From Juglans regia (lineage: Eukaryota; Streptophyta; Magnoliopsida; Fagales; Juglandaceae), in assembly GCF_001411555.2 (NCBI RefSeq), contig NC_049909.1, positions 17,098,623 to 17,162,622 on the forward strand: a DNA stretch of 64,000 nt. The letters are read 5' to 3'. Of the stretch, positions 47,579-59,671 are shown piece after piece. The notes below the pieces were generated by a model. It searched no databases. It saw only the letters and a list, made by a program, of their open reading frames with translations, and had not been told where the DNA came from. Position numbers and translations under genes: made by a program. Position 1 is the stretch's first letter. Every line of letters begins with the position of its first letter.

Positions 47579-48067
47579 ATACGTACCTCAATAGTATGTT
47601 TTAATATATTAGAAAATAATTTTAAAAAATAGGCTTTTTTTTGTCATAATGTATGAGTACTTTTTTGAAAGATGATATTTTTCATCCCGAATTGTAATTA
47701 TTTGTTACAATATAATTTAAATAATTTTTCTATTAAAACTTAAGTCTTGACTTTAGAATAAATTAAAAGACATTATTTCTCCTTTTATAACAAAATTTTA
47801 ACGATAAAATCAGTATATGATAGTAATTTTACACACACAGTTTTCTTTTGCATTAACTTTCATATTCTCACACTTGATATATATATTTTTTTTTCTACGT
47901 AAAATATAGAGTATGAGACAATAAATAATAATTGATAAGAAGACTATTCTATAATTTATGATGATGCAAGATTGAGCTCAAAGTGGAGTGAAGTTCATCT
48001 GAACCTATCTTTGCTCCTTGGGGGCCAGTGGTTGGGATGGGTTGAGTACGCAGCTCTCTTAAAATAT

Positions 48068-48101
<34 letters not shown>

Positions 48102-48271
48102 CATTAAGTGAAGGAATAATTAATAAAACCCACCTGTCAACCTCACCAACTCAGACCCCTCTCATCCCCCTCTCAAAAACTAATATTATATTCCGAAATT
48201 AGAAATAAAAACCCATCTTCCGACTTCTATTTCCCATTTTAGCCCCTCCATTACTCAAAATCCCAAGCTGT

Positions 48272-48278
48272 TATAAAA
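48272..48278 (+). promoter_or_regulatory. TATA box of the ABA receptor gene
   Basis: TATAAAA lies about 70 bp upstream of the start codon, which would place transcription start near 48300 and give a leader of about 45 nt. Confidence 0.6.
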
Positions 48279-48346
48279 CTGATAAGTTTCAACTCTCTGT
48301 GTCTCCGTCTGTCTTCCCGGCCCCCTTCCCCACACACACATTATTA

Positions 48347-48985
48347 ATGGAGAAAGGCGAGGGCTCATCGATGGCGGAGCATGAAGAAACGCACAAAACG
48401 ACCCACCACCTGGCGGTCCCACCCGGGTTGACCCAGTACGAGTTTGACGAGTTGAAGCGGTTCGTGATCGAGTTCCACACCTACAGGCTCGGGCCCGGCC
48501 AATGCTCCTCCCTGATGGCGCAGCGCATAGACGCGCCTCCCCACACCGTCTGGTCCGTCGTTCGGTGCTTCGACAAACCCCATACCTACAAGCACTTCAT
48601 CAAGAGCTGCACGGTGAAGGACAACTTCCGTATGGTCGTCGGGTGCACCAGGGACGTGAATGTCATCTCCGGGCTTCCTGCGGCTACCAGCACCGAGAGG
48701 TTGGATATATTGGACGACGAGCGGCACGTCACAGGGTTCAGTATTATCGGAGGGGAGCACCGGCTGCAGAATTACCGGTCGGTCACGACGGTGCACGGGT
48801 TCGACGGCGACGGGAAGGCCCGGACTCTGGTTTTGGAATCGTACATAGTGGACATGCCGGAGGGGAACACCGAGGAAGACACGCGTGTGTTTGCGGACAC
48901 CGTGGTGAGGTTGAATCTGCAAAAGCTGGCGTCTGTCACCGAAGCCATGGCCCGTGGCGGTGACGGTAAATCCGAGACGATTTAA
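48347..48985 (+). CDS. PYL1: ABA receptor, PYR1/PYL1 subfamily
   Basis: Intronless 212-aa START-like/Bet v 1-fold receptor that binds abscisic acid and then inhibits clade A PP2C phosphatases in cytosol and nucleus. The gate loop SGLPA is at 108-112 and the latch GEHRL at 136-140. The ABA-contacting Lys is K82 (PYR1 Lys59) and the Glu is E117 (PYR1 Glu94). The C-terminal helix reads FADTVVRLNLQKLASVTEAM. His83 sits where PYR1 has His60, so the protein belongs to the dimeric PYR1/PYL1 group, not PYL4-6 or PYL7-10. Residue 74 is Cys where PYR1 has Arg51 (VRCF versus VRRF). The in-frame sequence before 48347 has no ATG, so the start is clear. The coding sequence is much richer in GC than its surroundings, as is usual for intronless PYL genes. 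PYR1 versus PYL1 orthology cannot be separated outside Brassicaceae. Confidence 0.96.
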   Translation: MEKGEGSSMAEHEETHKTTHHLAVPPGLTQYEFDELKRFVIEFHTYRLGPGQCSSLMAQRIDAPPHTVWSVVRCFDKPHTYKHFIKSCTVKDNFRMVVGCTRDVNVISGLPAATSTERLDILDDERHVTGFSIIGGEHRLQNYRSVTTVHGFDGDGKARTLVLESYIVDMPEGNTEEDTRVFADTVVRLNLQKLASVTEAMARGGDGKSETI

Positions 48986-49756
48986 GAAAAAATAAAATAC
49001 AACAAGGATTTCGATCACAAAGAAAAGGTTGCGATCTTCTGTGCTGTCTGTTCTTTTTTTCTTTTTTCTTTTTTTTCCTCTGTTCTTTTTAAATTCCCTC
49101 TGAAATCGAGTTTTTGGAGCATCATGCATGTCTTTATTTTTGGTTTCAACGCGACCTGAAAAATTACCAAAATATCCTCCTCTTCAAAAAATCACGTGAT
49201 TATGTATATGAAGTTATGAACTTCAATGATAATTGGCCTACGTTGGAATTGCTGAAAGATAAACCATAAAAACCAACGCACATGTATATAAAATGTTGGG
49301 GGTGAGGATATTGATGTATTTTCATGTGCCATTGATGTGAATACGATGTCTACTGTTGGATGAAGAGATGGATCAAAGTCATTGAGTTTCGTTTTTCCTT
49401 TTCATTCCATTGAACTTTTCCTCTCTTTTGTTTGAAGCCAGCCTTCACATGCATTTTGTTTCCGAGTGAGAATGACATTGAAAGCTACTCGGTAGTATAG
49501 TGATGATCTTATAATTAATTTATTTCCTATCGATCGATCAGCATCAATCAGCTAGATTTTAATTTTACCCTTTTTTTTCACGTTTCTAGTTACAAGAATC
49601 CAATGAAAGATTTGGGTTCTTCATGATGACTTTCTCCTTCGAATCTACTCTCAATACAAGGGGCTAATTAATTTCTTGCTGGAAATGCTGCTAGCTGTGA
49701 CTTACAATCCAAGAAACCACTCTGCTAAACTTTATTCCCACTTGATGTTATAATAC

Positions 49757-49806
<50 letters not shown>

Positions 49807-50127
49807 AAAGAATTGCATTGTCTAGAAACCTCTACTGGTACACTTTATTCTATGAAATGTCATATTTTGTTGAGGTTTATAAGGGAGTAAAACAAAACCC
49901 TATTCACAGGTGAAAAAAAAAATGAAAGCAGGGTTAAAGTTGAATTCAAACCCTACTTTGAGGCCGTTGACATAGCTTGACCCTAGCTAGGGCTTGGTTT
50001 CTGTAGATCCGAAAAAATGGACTTGCACCAATCATATAGTATATATGCATGTCAGGTGTAACAGTGCTGGATGTAGGGTTTGATCTTCCTTTTGCTGTTC
50101 ATAAAGAGAACATGACCACCACATGAG
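48986..50127. other. 3' flank of ABA receptor gene
   Basis: Contains the probable 3' untranslated region (T-rich tract at about 49053-49090) and then non-coding DNA with an AT/AG compound microsatellite. No gene seen. Confidence 0.5.
49756..49804. repeat. compound (AT)n(AG)n microsatellite
   Basis: An AT tract runs directly into an AG tract of about 15 units. Confidence 0.9.
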
Positions 50128-50968
50128 TTAGAGTATTGGTATTAAATTCATCAAATTTATTTTTAAAATTTGATAAAAAAATATATATTTTACATAAATG
50201 TAAAACCTTCTTATTCATAATTTCACATTGGATTTATCAAAATAATAATATAATAATTTTTTCTTTTTTAAATATTTTTAATTTTTTCTTTCATATCTTG
50301 CAATTACACTAATAATATGTTAAGTAAATAATTTAATTTGATACTTAAATAATTTAATTCAAATTTTCAGTTTAAAAAGAAAAATTAATTAAATCATAAT
50401 TTGGAATATTAAACCACACGTCATCTACTAATCAATTCTCATATTGAAATATTGAGCATCTACAACCCAATTGAGTCAGATTAATGTAACTCTTTGAACT
50501 TGCTGCCATCACACAAAATATTTAACAAGCATCTACAATCAGATTAAATTCTAACATTCAGATTAATTCCAACAATCAGATTAAAAATTGTAACTCTTTG
50601 AACTTGCTGCCACATAACATTCATATTAATCTAACTCAACTGATCACTATTACACAAAATAAATGACAAGCATTTACAATCAGCCCACAAAAAGTTTCTC
50701 TTCCAGTCACAATTCAGTTTACATCAAGTGACATTAAGATCAAGTGTGAAGTTCCACTTCCAGCCCACTTCCAATTCAGTTTACATCAAGTCACAATTCA
50801 GTTCCACTTCCAAAATCAAGTCACAATCAGCTCAAAATACAATCAGCCCAAAAGTTAACCTTTCTAAAATACAATTAATCATTTTAAAAAAACCAATTCA
50901 GATTTCTTAGTGGCTACCCTGTGGCTGGGCAGCCACTAAAAGCTGAAAAAACACAATCAGCCCAACAG

Positions 50969-52010
50969 TTACACACCTCCATGAGGTGTGGATGGAGATT
51001 TGTCGAATGTACTTTCGGAATTATTCAAAGAGTTTTTATAAATTTTTCTTTGAATACTAAGGAAGTAGGCTTGTTGCATGGCAGTCATACTAGAAAGATC
51101 ATTGCTCATGATCTCCGTCTCGAACTTTCTCTTATCAAGTTCCAGTTGTGCACGTCTAACTTCATCTGCCTTTGTCACCCATGCTCTCCTTTCTGCCATA
51201 AACAACCGTCTATCATCGGTCATTTTTTCTAACGCACTGTTGAACTCTGCACCACATGATCCTTGGCCTTTCGCTTTCTCAAGTTATCTTTTTCAGCCTT
51301 TTTGCCTGGAGGCCTCTCAACGTTCTCCTCCACAACGTCGTCGGCAACTTCACTTGATTGCTCATTAGCTGGACGTTTATCATATGGTTTTCTCCTCGTA
51401 TTCAGTGAGATCATGTGTTGCTGCCATTTGGGTTGGTGTCTCAAAAGACACCAACAATGATCTAGTGTGAAGTTAGATTTCTCTATCTCTTTGTACATTA
51501 TTTTTGCTTTTTCAATCTGAAAAAGTGAAGGAATATTGTCAGAAAAGAAATCTTAGATAAATAAATACATTATTAAAGGAAAATGGTACATACCTTGTCT
51601 CGCTCGGTCGCACCACTTGGGTGCAATGATTCTACTTGGGCTAGAAATGCACAAAACTTGTTTGTGCATTTCTGGATCACGGACCAATGATTGATCAATG
51701 ACCCTATCGAACGGTTCACAATATTTGATTTTTTATACTCGTGATAAAATTTAGAAATTCTGTCCCACATTTGAGTGGATTTTTTATCAGTACCCCGTAT
51801 GACATCAATACTAATGTTGAGCCAACCGGAGACAAGTACATTATCCTCCTCTACAGTGAAAGATGCACATCTTTGAACTTTTTTTGTCGGATGCCTCTTT
51901 TCACCTTGAAGGGGAGTTGTTTGGACCAAAACATTAGAATATTGCTCATATGTTAGAGTGTTATTACAACCTTCTCCTCCACATTGTAAAATAGATACAA
52001 GGCAGCACAT
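50969..52010 (-). pseudogene. Harbinger ORF1: Myb/SANT-like with NAM-associated C-terminus
   Basis: Exon 1 (52010-51592) encodes a SANT/trihelix-like DNA-binding region: ASFTVEEDNVLVSGWLNISI, IGSLINHWSVIQKCTNKFC and SLHPSGATERDK. It ends at AAG|GTATGT. Exon 2 begins at 51516 (TTCAG|ATTGAAAAAGC) and gives FTLDHCWCLLRHQPKWQ and a basic KKAEKDNLRKRKAKD stretch. A frameshift near 51245 then separates the final EFNSALEKMTDDRRLFMAER and coiled-coil region (to about 50969). This layout is the NAM-associated family often mislabelled as a host gene. In Harbinger elements the Myb-like protein helps the transposase reach the nucleus and bind the ends. The frameshift makes this copy non-functional, unless it is an assembly error. 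Confidence 0.78.
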
Positions 52011-52390
52011 TTGAAAAAAAATATATCAAACCAAACAATTAGCAATACAGAATACAATTAGCAGTACCCAAACAAATTCAGCAAACAATTAGCAGTAATG
52101 GAATACAATCTGCAGATATCAAGGCAGCAACCCATTTTCTTTTCCTTAGTTGGAAAAGAAATACTCTATTTCACTCTAACACCATGAGGTGGATTCTTAG
52201 ACAATAAGGGTTTTTAGAAAATCATTTCAGTAACTAAAAAGGAAAGCAAAGAAAAAACAGAAAAGAAAGAGATGGAGGAAAAGTTATTTCTTCATTTCTT
52301 CATTTTGAAAGCATTCATCTAATTCTAGATGTATTTTAAGAAAAGTTATTGCAATATTTAATCAAATACACACGATTTTACATTTCTGCC

Positions 52391-52538
52391 TATATTACAG
52401 TGCCATGAACAACATCACTGCCCATTGCACCTCAGTAACGAAGACGGTATTGACTATATTATAGTGCCATGAACAACATCACTGCCCATTGCACCTCAGT
52501 AACGAAGACGATATTGACTATATTACAGTGCCATGAAC
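52391..52538. repeat. 64-bp tandem duplication, 2.3 copies
   Basis: Units start TATATTACAGTGCCATGAAC: 52391-52454, 52455-52518 and a partial third copy, 52519-52538. The two full units differ at two positions. Confidence 0.95.
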
Positions 52539-54078
52539 ACTTGAGAGTTGACTAATGCTTTGTGCTCAGCAAGAGGCAGGGACATGTATGGGGAGCCATA
52601 ATGCAGTCTGCGCAAAAAAATATTATAAGACGGTATTTCATGAAGTTTTGGTTTGAGAATTAGTTAAGAATCTACCTTACAAGTAGTGTAAATATACCAT
52701 TTATAGTGAGGTTCTAATTACTCAATAACCCAAGATGAAAATATCAGTACTTCTTTAATGCTAATTGAACTTCATTGGTGTACTATATCAATAATCAGAT
52801 TTGCCAATGATTTTTTCATCATTTAAACAAAATTCGGGTCTAATTGTTTTGGCTTTTGGATAAAAGTGGTGGCTGAATGATTCTTGAGTCATTCTCAAAT
52901 GGTTTGCCAAATACTAATTCTTTGGATTTGAATCTGATATAAAATCAACTTAAGCTATTAGTATTAGTCGCATAAACATTCATTAAATCTCTTATTGGGA
53001 CCGAGAGTTCAGTTATTCAAATCTAACTTGAGCAAGCGCCTGTGACTTTCGTTTGTTTAGGTCATTTTTATTTAATTTTCTGCAAATAAAATCTTATTAT
53101 AATCACATCTAAGAGCATTTTTATCCGATTCTCTATAATTTTCTCTAAATTTTAGTTAGAAATCATACTTCCTATAATTTTCTTCTAAATTTTATTCATC
53201 TTAAAAAAGAGGGATGTTACTCATCATCCTACACCACACTTTATATATTTTACTTCCTACAAGGTTTTTACATTTCTACCTACATTCTTGATTAGACATG
53301 CTTAATATTCCACTCTCAATATTCTGGTGACTTTCTTAATAGTAAAAACCTATACCAAACAATTTCAATACCAAGCAACGAAACTTGTGTCAATAGTAAG
53401 AACCTCCATCCAAACAAACACACAGATTTGCATTTTCAGCCAAGCATTTAGCATTTAAAATTTTAAACTATAATACCCAATAGTTAAACAACCAAGATTG
53501 ACCCAAACCTAGGAACCCTAACAGTCAGATCATTCATACCTTCGGTAAAAGAGTGAGATTGAGAGAATAAGCGAGCTGCGAGGGAGAGGCAAGAGATAGG
53601 GAGCTACGAGCTGGAGCTAGAGCCTGCGATTCGTGAGAACGAGAGAAAGAGAGAAATGGTGATTTGCGAAAGTGAGAGAAACAGAGAGAGAAATGGGTAC
53701 TGCAATTTGCAAGAACAAAAATGGGGAGAAAAGACGCGGGGAGGAAAAAGGAGAGAGATAGGGGGGGGAAAAAGCCGTTGTGGGATTAAAACACAATAAA
53801 AAATATATTTGCTTGATGAATAGTAACACTTCAAATTTGAAGGATACTATAAATTTACTGTAGCTCACAACTTCCCATCTCTCCCTTTGATGAATCCAAT
53901 GCAGCTGGATTTTAATTAAATTCATCAAATTTTACATTTAGCTACACTTTTGATGAATCCAATGCCAATGCTTTTAGGGATCGTTCAAGTCCGAATTACA
54001 AAGTCATTCACTGAAGAATAATTATCATTACTGTAATAATTGAATAATTTTACGGCCTAATTCATCTCATAAAATTAA

Positions 54079-54255
54079 GAAAAATGATTTGTACAAGTTC
54101 TAAATAGACAAACCACATACAAGTCTTTATAAAAAAAATGAACTCTATCTTAAAAAAGTATAAAAAAATTATTCTTTATTAATGAGACTCATTGTTTTAC
54201 AAAATATTTATATGAGACTTGTCTATTTGAAACTTGTATATAACATTATTCTAAA
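54079..54255. mobile_element. fold-back MITE (AGTAATG family)
   Basis: The ends AAAATGATTTGTACAAGTTC and GAAACTTGTATATAACATTATT are inverted relatives, with inner CAAGTCTTTATAAAAAA and AAAATATTTATATGAGACTTG. Confidence 0.6.
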
Positions 54256-54663
54256 ACTAATTCTATAAGAAATGATTATTTATTTCTTAAAATATACATA
54301 AAATCTTATCGACATATAATATAAGATTATTCTTCAATAATAATAAGCATATAGATGGGTTTCTGGGTAAGCTCAAAGATATTACAACGGAGCCCATTTC
54401 TGGCAAGTCATGCATCAAGAACTTGAGGCGGCATTCTGTTTTGAGCTTCAGGCCAAAAAAAGATAAAACTTCTGATCTATAAAGAGCAGTTAATTTGCTC
54501 AGAAGATTCAGGCTCTCCAATTTATGTCTTTTATTTTATTTTATTTTTATTTTTTGGGGTACCAAACCAAACTCTTTTTGAGTTATTTTAAGTTTTGTCC
54601 AATAATATTTACGTGTTACTAGGCCTGCATGCATGCATGCCCTTACCAACCTCTCGATCTCAA

Positions 54664-54846
54664 TTATTTGAATTTCAATCTTAAATTCATCTCAATTTAT
54701 TATTATAATTTTTTTAAATCTTAATATAAAATATAATAAATAATTCAATTTTTTCAAATCTTAAAATAATAATAATATTAAAAAATAATATTATAATAAT
54801 ATTTTATCATCTCAACTCAACTCAACTCACTTCAACATCCAAACAC
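54664..54846. mobile_element. ATCCAAAC-family MITE copy
   Basis: Starts near TTATTTGAATTTCAATC and ends ACATCCAAACAC, with the full family core AAAATAATAATAATATTAAA and tandem CTCAA units near the right end. Confidence 0.7.
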
Positions 54847-55086
54847 TAATTTGAGTCCAAACTTAGATGTTTTGGTTAAGTGTAGTAAATGATCTATGTA
54901 TTAAAATCTACCATAGATATGACTTCTAATGGAAATGTCAGATCTTCTTTCTAGAAAACTATAGATGGCATAGAGAAATGATTAGCAACTAATTTTTTAT
55001 TTTTTAAAATTTTAAAATGGGTAATTTTATAATGATAGTGTACGTGTATGATGATGTGAGGCCGACAAAGGTGGCCGTAATTCTTT

Positions 55087-55272
55087 ATTTATAAACATGA
55101 GAAATTCTATTTACAGTCTCCACTTAGGGACTGCATGTGCAGGCCCTTTATTAAATGAGAAAAATCATCATTTCAGGAGGGATAGTTTTGTAATTTTTTA
55201 AAAAATTAAAGATAAAATTGCCTAAGCTTATATTGTAATCTCCAAATGGGGACTGTATCTAGCATTGCTCTA
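55087..55272. mobile_element. short fold-back element
   Basis: The left ATTTACAGTCTCCACTTAGGGACTG and the right ATTGTAATCTCCAAATGGGGACTGTAT are related, and the termini GAGAAATTCTATTTACAG / CTGTATCTAGCATTGCTCT are inverted. Non-coding. Confidence 0.5.
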
Positions 55273-55829
55273 TAAACATTAGATCATTAATCGTGAGTTG
55301 GTGAGATGAACAGTTATTGGTCTTTACTCTATGGGAATATATTCAATTCATAAATTACTATTTACTCTAACGGCTCATATTTATAATATTTTCATAAGAT
55401 GTAAAGGGTTTTTCATAAAATATGAGATATTTTTTATAAAATATAGAATATAAAATAATGAATAGTAATTGATAATAAAATTTTTCTTCCTCTACTCTAT
55501 CTATATATATAAGTATTGTCAAATGATGATCTTCATGTCAGGTTGCTGACATGGCACTTTGGAGTTGTTTTTGTTTGGTAACAGTAGGCAAATGAAGGAA
55601 ATGAATACACTGATTAAAAAGAATGAGTAAATTTTTTATTACTGTTTTAGGGTATACGATATTTTCAGGTTTGTTCACTTTTTTTTTTTTTTTTAAGAGA
55701 ATGCAGTACTAGATTTACCTAATAGAACCGTACAAATCATTTCTGTAAAAAACTGAACGGCATTTGCTTTTTGACATTATCGTTTTCATTAATATGTAAG
55801 GCAAACTGTACCCACGATCTCACTAATTA

Positions 55830-56012
55830 GTATAAGAAAATATTTTAATCACAAAAAGATTATATAAAAATAATTCTATAAATTAACGTGATTTAATATG
55901 ATTCGTTAAATTATAAAATTATTTTTATTATAAAATAGATCTAACGGATCAGATAAAGTCACATCAGATTGTGAAATTATTTTTATGTAATTTTTTTATG
56001 GATGTAACAATC
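55830..56012. mobile_element. AT-rich MITE (TCTAACG family)
   Basis: Carries AACGTGATTTAATATGATTCG and the inverse GATCTAACGGATCAGATAAAG, as in the copies at 5.4, 34.4 and 43.9 kb. Confidence 0.55.
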
Positions 56013-56309
56013 CTCTTAATATAATATTATATATATGAGATTTTGCTAGTGATGGATATACTATTATCTTTATTTTAAATATTAATTTAAAAAATATATC
56101 TTAATCTATTTCATATATTTAAATATATCTTAATAAAATTTATAAAATATTATTATTTTTAAATTAATTCAGATTATTAGAGATTACTCGTCACCAAAAG
56201 AGAGCATGCCCCCAACAAAAGGTTCGGAAAGTTGCATGGGATTGCGAAGAAGATTATATCATCAGTCTTGTCAAAATCTCTATGTGAATATCCATTTATC
56301 CAAATATTC

Positions 56310-56498
56310 TGAATTGGTTTGGATTGAGAAATATTTTTAATTTAATTTATTTTATTATTATAATTTTATTTTAATTTTTATATAAAATATAATAAATAAT
56401 TTTAAATTTTAAATTTTAAAATAATAATAATATTAAAAAATAATATTTTATTTAATTTTTTAATTTTCATTTAAAATCATCTCATTTCACTATTTAAA
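56310..56498. mobile_element. ATCCAAAC-family MITE copy
   Basis: The left end GGTTTGGATTGAG and the core AATAATAATATTAAAAAATA are clear; the right end is eroded. Confidence 0.55.
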
Positions 56499-57605
56499 TA
56501 ATTCGTTACTTTTTCCAATGGACAATATTAGTGTACATATCAAATATATGCATCTAAAATATATACATCAGGATAAATAGTTTTTTTTTCTTTTTATATG
56601 AAAACTTTTTAAATATCTTTAATAAAAAATATATAAAAATTCATTAATATTCACTTTTTTAATTATTAAAAAAATAAAAAATAAAAAAATATAATTAGAG
56701 GGTTATTATACTAATAAATAAACTCTTTTCCTTTTCCTTTTCCTTTTCCAATAGGAAAACAATGCGAAGGAGCTACCTTTCATGATTGTCTGCGGCACGT
56801 GAAGAGCACTAATCCCACGACAGCAAAGTCTTTATAAAACGACTTCCCTCTTTTTCAGTAGGCGAGGAGGCCAATTTCAGTGGATGCATGCAAGTTGCCA
56901 ACTTGATAATTAAGGTGCTTCTGGAATTCGGATTGAAACGAGTTGGATTCAGTTTAATCTAATTTTAAAATAAATTTAATATATAAATATTTAATTTTAA
57001 ATTATTAAATTTATTTTAATTCAATACATTTTTATACGTAAGATTTATAATTTTTTTAATTTTTTATAAATATATTTAAATTCATCTTACATCTAAATAC
57101 ATCTAAATTTATTTTTTTATGAATCTCTTAAAACTCACTTTATTATCTCAATTCATTACTATTTATAAAAAACTTAATTCATTTTAATTAAGTTCAACAT
57201 ACGTTTGACTTAAGAAAGATGAAGAGAAACGAGAAAGAGGAAGAGTGGAAGCTACAAAGAGCAGCTTATGCTTCATTTACTTTCATAAAAAATTTTATCT
57301 CATTTAATTTTATCTTATTTAATTATTACAAATTTTTTAAATTTTTATATATTTTTATATATTTTATTTTATTAAATTTAAAAATAAAAATAATATTTTA
57401 TTTAATTTTTAATTTTAATCTCATTTCTTCTTATCTTTAAAAAGAAACGGGGCGTTGAGGTTCAATCATGCATCAATCTGTATTAATGGCAGGGAATCTT
57501 TCCCCCAGCTTTTGAGGCCTTTGTTTTGTTTATTTATGGTTCTGTTTGCGAGAAAAGTATTGAGAAGTTGGTACGTTTATTGAGAAGTAGCGCATGACAT
57601 TTATT

Positions 57606-57815
57606 GAAGTTGGTACGTTTGGATAGTGAAAAGTATTGGGAAGTGTTGAGAATGTTTGTGAATAATAATAAAAAAATAATAAAAAAGTAATAATAAAATA
57701 TTAAATATTAGTAAAAAGTAGGTAAAAAATAATAAATAGTAGAAAAGTAGGTAAAAAGTAATAATAAAATAAAGAATAGTAGTGAGAGTACTTCAGTACT
57801 CTCACTTGCCAAACA
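57606..57815. mobile_element. TTTGGATAGTG-type MITE
   Basis: Starts GTACGTTTGGATAGTGAAAAG and ends GAGAGTACTTCAGTACTCTCACTTGCCAAAC. The interior is simple AATAAT repeats. Its ends differ from the neighbouring ATCCAAAC family. Confidence 0.55.
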
Positions 57816-57822
57816 TAAGACT

Positions 57823-58014
57823 GTGTTTAGATTATAAAATACTCTCAATTCATCTCAACTTATCATTATAATTTTTTTAAATTTTAACACAAAATATAAT
57901 AAATAATTTAATTTTTTCAAATCCCAAAATAATAATAATATTAAAAAATAATATTCTAACAATATTTTATCATCTCAACTCAACTCAACTCAACTCACTT
58001 CAACATCCAAACTC
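57823..58014. mobile_element. ATCCAAAC-family MITE copy
   Basis: Starts GACTGTGTTTAGATTATA, ends CAACATCCAAACTC, and has the full family core. It sits directly beside the preceding element. Confidence 0.7.
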
Positions 58015-58132
58015 ATCCTAACTCGCCAATGAAAATGCCCATCTGTAATCATCTTTTTGTTTTTGGTTTGTTAATTTGTTTTTGGTTTTCCTGGAAAGCA
58101 ATAATAATTATAAAAATAAGAGTCGGATTACT

Positions 58133-58337
58133 ATGTAGTCCAAAGCTGCTCAATCTAACCGCTTAACTAAATTTATTATTATTTTTTGAATTTTTTTTAT
58201 TCAAATTTTTTATCATTTTAAAATATTTTTAAAAAATATAAAAAAAAAATAATACACTAATAATCAATTTTTTAACTATTAAGTAAAAAAAATTAAAATA
58301 TATTAAGTATCAAAATGAGTGAATAAAATAGCATTTC
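58133..58337. mobile_element. AT-rich palindrome-class MITE
   Basis: Contains CTTAACTAAATTTATTATTA and the inverse AATAATCAATTTTTTAACTATTAAGTAAA, resembling 13195-13385 in the opposite orientation. Confidence 0.45.
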
Positions 58338-58382
58338 TCTAAAAATAATATATATATATATATATATATATAAAAGAGTGGT

Positions 58383-58594
58383 AATATTTGATTGTCAAAG
58401 TTATCTCAATCTATTTCAACATGCTATTTTCTCAATTTCTCGTAAAAAGATTAAATCAATCTCAATTTATTTTATACATTTAAACATGTATCTCAACTTA
58501 TTTACATTTAAACATATTTCAATAAAATTTATAAAATATTATTATGCATAAATCAACTCAAATCATCTGAAATCACCTCATCATCCAAATACAG
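58383..58594. mobile_element. ATCCAAAC-family MITE, divergent
   Basis: Left end AATATTTGATTGTCAAAG and right end CATCATCCAAATACAG, with CTCAATCTATTTCAACA-type internal words. Confidence 0.5.
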
Positions 58595-59671
58595 CCTAAA
58601 ACAGTCAGTTCTAGAAAACAAATTCAAAAATACAAGTAATAAGGATCAATCCAGGCAACTCTTAAGGATAAATTTATATGTCTCTCTTTTCCAACAATAC
58701 GGTTCAATTTCTATGGAAAATTAAATAAGACTCACTTTCTATGGAAAACTATACATAGATATAGTGGCTGTCTAACAGATCTATGCATGATTAGATATTG
58801 CTTTGGTTGTGTTTGTGTAACGAAGTGATATTAGATATTCTGTAAATAGTAATGATAAAATAATGATAAAATAATAAATAATAATGAAGAATTATCAAAA
58901 TACTTCACTATTCAAGCGGAGCCTTTTGCCCCTTTCTCTTGTTTAATTTGTTGCTAGATTATTACTTAAAAAAAAAAAAAAAAAAAGCTGTTGGGAATGA
59001 TTGATTGTTGAACTAATTTCATTTTATGATTTAAAAGGTGAAAATGGATTTACCCGTCCTTTTCAAACTATTATTTTGTATTCCAAATTATGAGTTGAGA
59101 TTAAAATTAAAGCTTCAAGGTGGAGTGGTTCCAAAACACTGCTAGGCTTTTGACATTGAGCAGGGGTGGCTGATTGTATTACCTCGACCCCAGATGCAAC
59201 TAAAAGATCCAAGCTTTTGTGCCTTTTGACCTCAAAAATCTCAAGTCAGCCCCCTTTTGTGCTAGCCCATCTAGTTCACAATCACCTCTGCAGTCTGCAG
59301 TATCATCTTTAGCCAAAACCTTGACACACACCAACTTACATGGTTGATGGCAAATAGTGTAAACGACACAGATTGCTGCGGCGCCCTACATCGGAACTTA
59401 ATCCTAGATCCCTAATTTGAAGTAATATAAAGGCATGCAACCTTGTATTGACCTAGCATCCAATGGAAAGTTTAATTATACTTAGCAAAGCCAGCTTAAA
59501 CTTGCACGAGAAGCCCCAGGTAGTTTACATTAGAAGCCTACGTTATTACACTACAATGACAAAAATTCCAAAATGATAAATTTGGGTTTTCAATATTCAA
59601 ACATATTAGAAGGCATCACTCCAACAAGCAGCCATTTTTTTTTTTCAAAAAGTGCTATTAAGAAGACTAGG

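Larger units (their letters stand above)
44653..48271. other. intergenic between small gene and ABA receptor
   Basis: About 3.6 kb without a supported gene. It contains a fold-back MITE at 45534-45692, one short ATCCAAAC-family copy and a short TIR element (separate entries), and AT repeats near 45333 and 48066. The stretch at 45730-46100 is less AT-rich but shows no coding frame I recognise. Confidence 0.5.
50131..53973 (-). mobile_element. PIF/Harbinger element carrying ORF1 only
   Basis: About 3.84 kb bounded by related ends. The left end is GAGTATTGGTATTAAATTCATC; the right end in reverse complement is AAGCATTGGCATTGGATTCATC. Both sides are flanked by TTA (50128-50130 and 53974-53976), the Harbinger target duplication. 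It holds a Myb-like ORF1 on the minus strand, short internal repeats at 50480-50850, a 64-bp tandem duplication and, at 53107-53210, a second Harbinger end (GAGCATTTTTATCCGATTC) suggesting nesting. I found no transposase, so it would depend on one supplied in trans. Confidence 0.75.

Noticed and set aside
48502..48963. 153-codon alternate-frame ORF in the ABA receptor gene
   Set aside because: Shadow frame inside a well-supported coding sequence.
48365..49129. 254-codon antisense frame over the ABA receptor
   Set aside because: It is the mirror of a GC-rich coding sequence with strong third-position bias. It resembles no protein and covers the real gene.
50969..52010. Interpretation as a host Myb or NAM gene
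   Set aside because: The pieces lie inside a TTA-flanked Harbinger element, contain a frameshift, and match the element-encoded ORF1 layout.
57219..57440. Lys/Ile/Phe-rich ORF
   Set aside because: AT-rich MITE sequence translated; no gene features.
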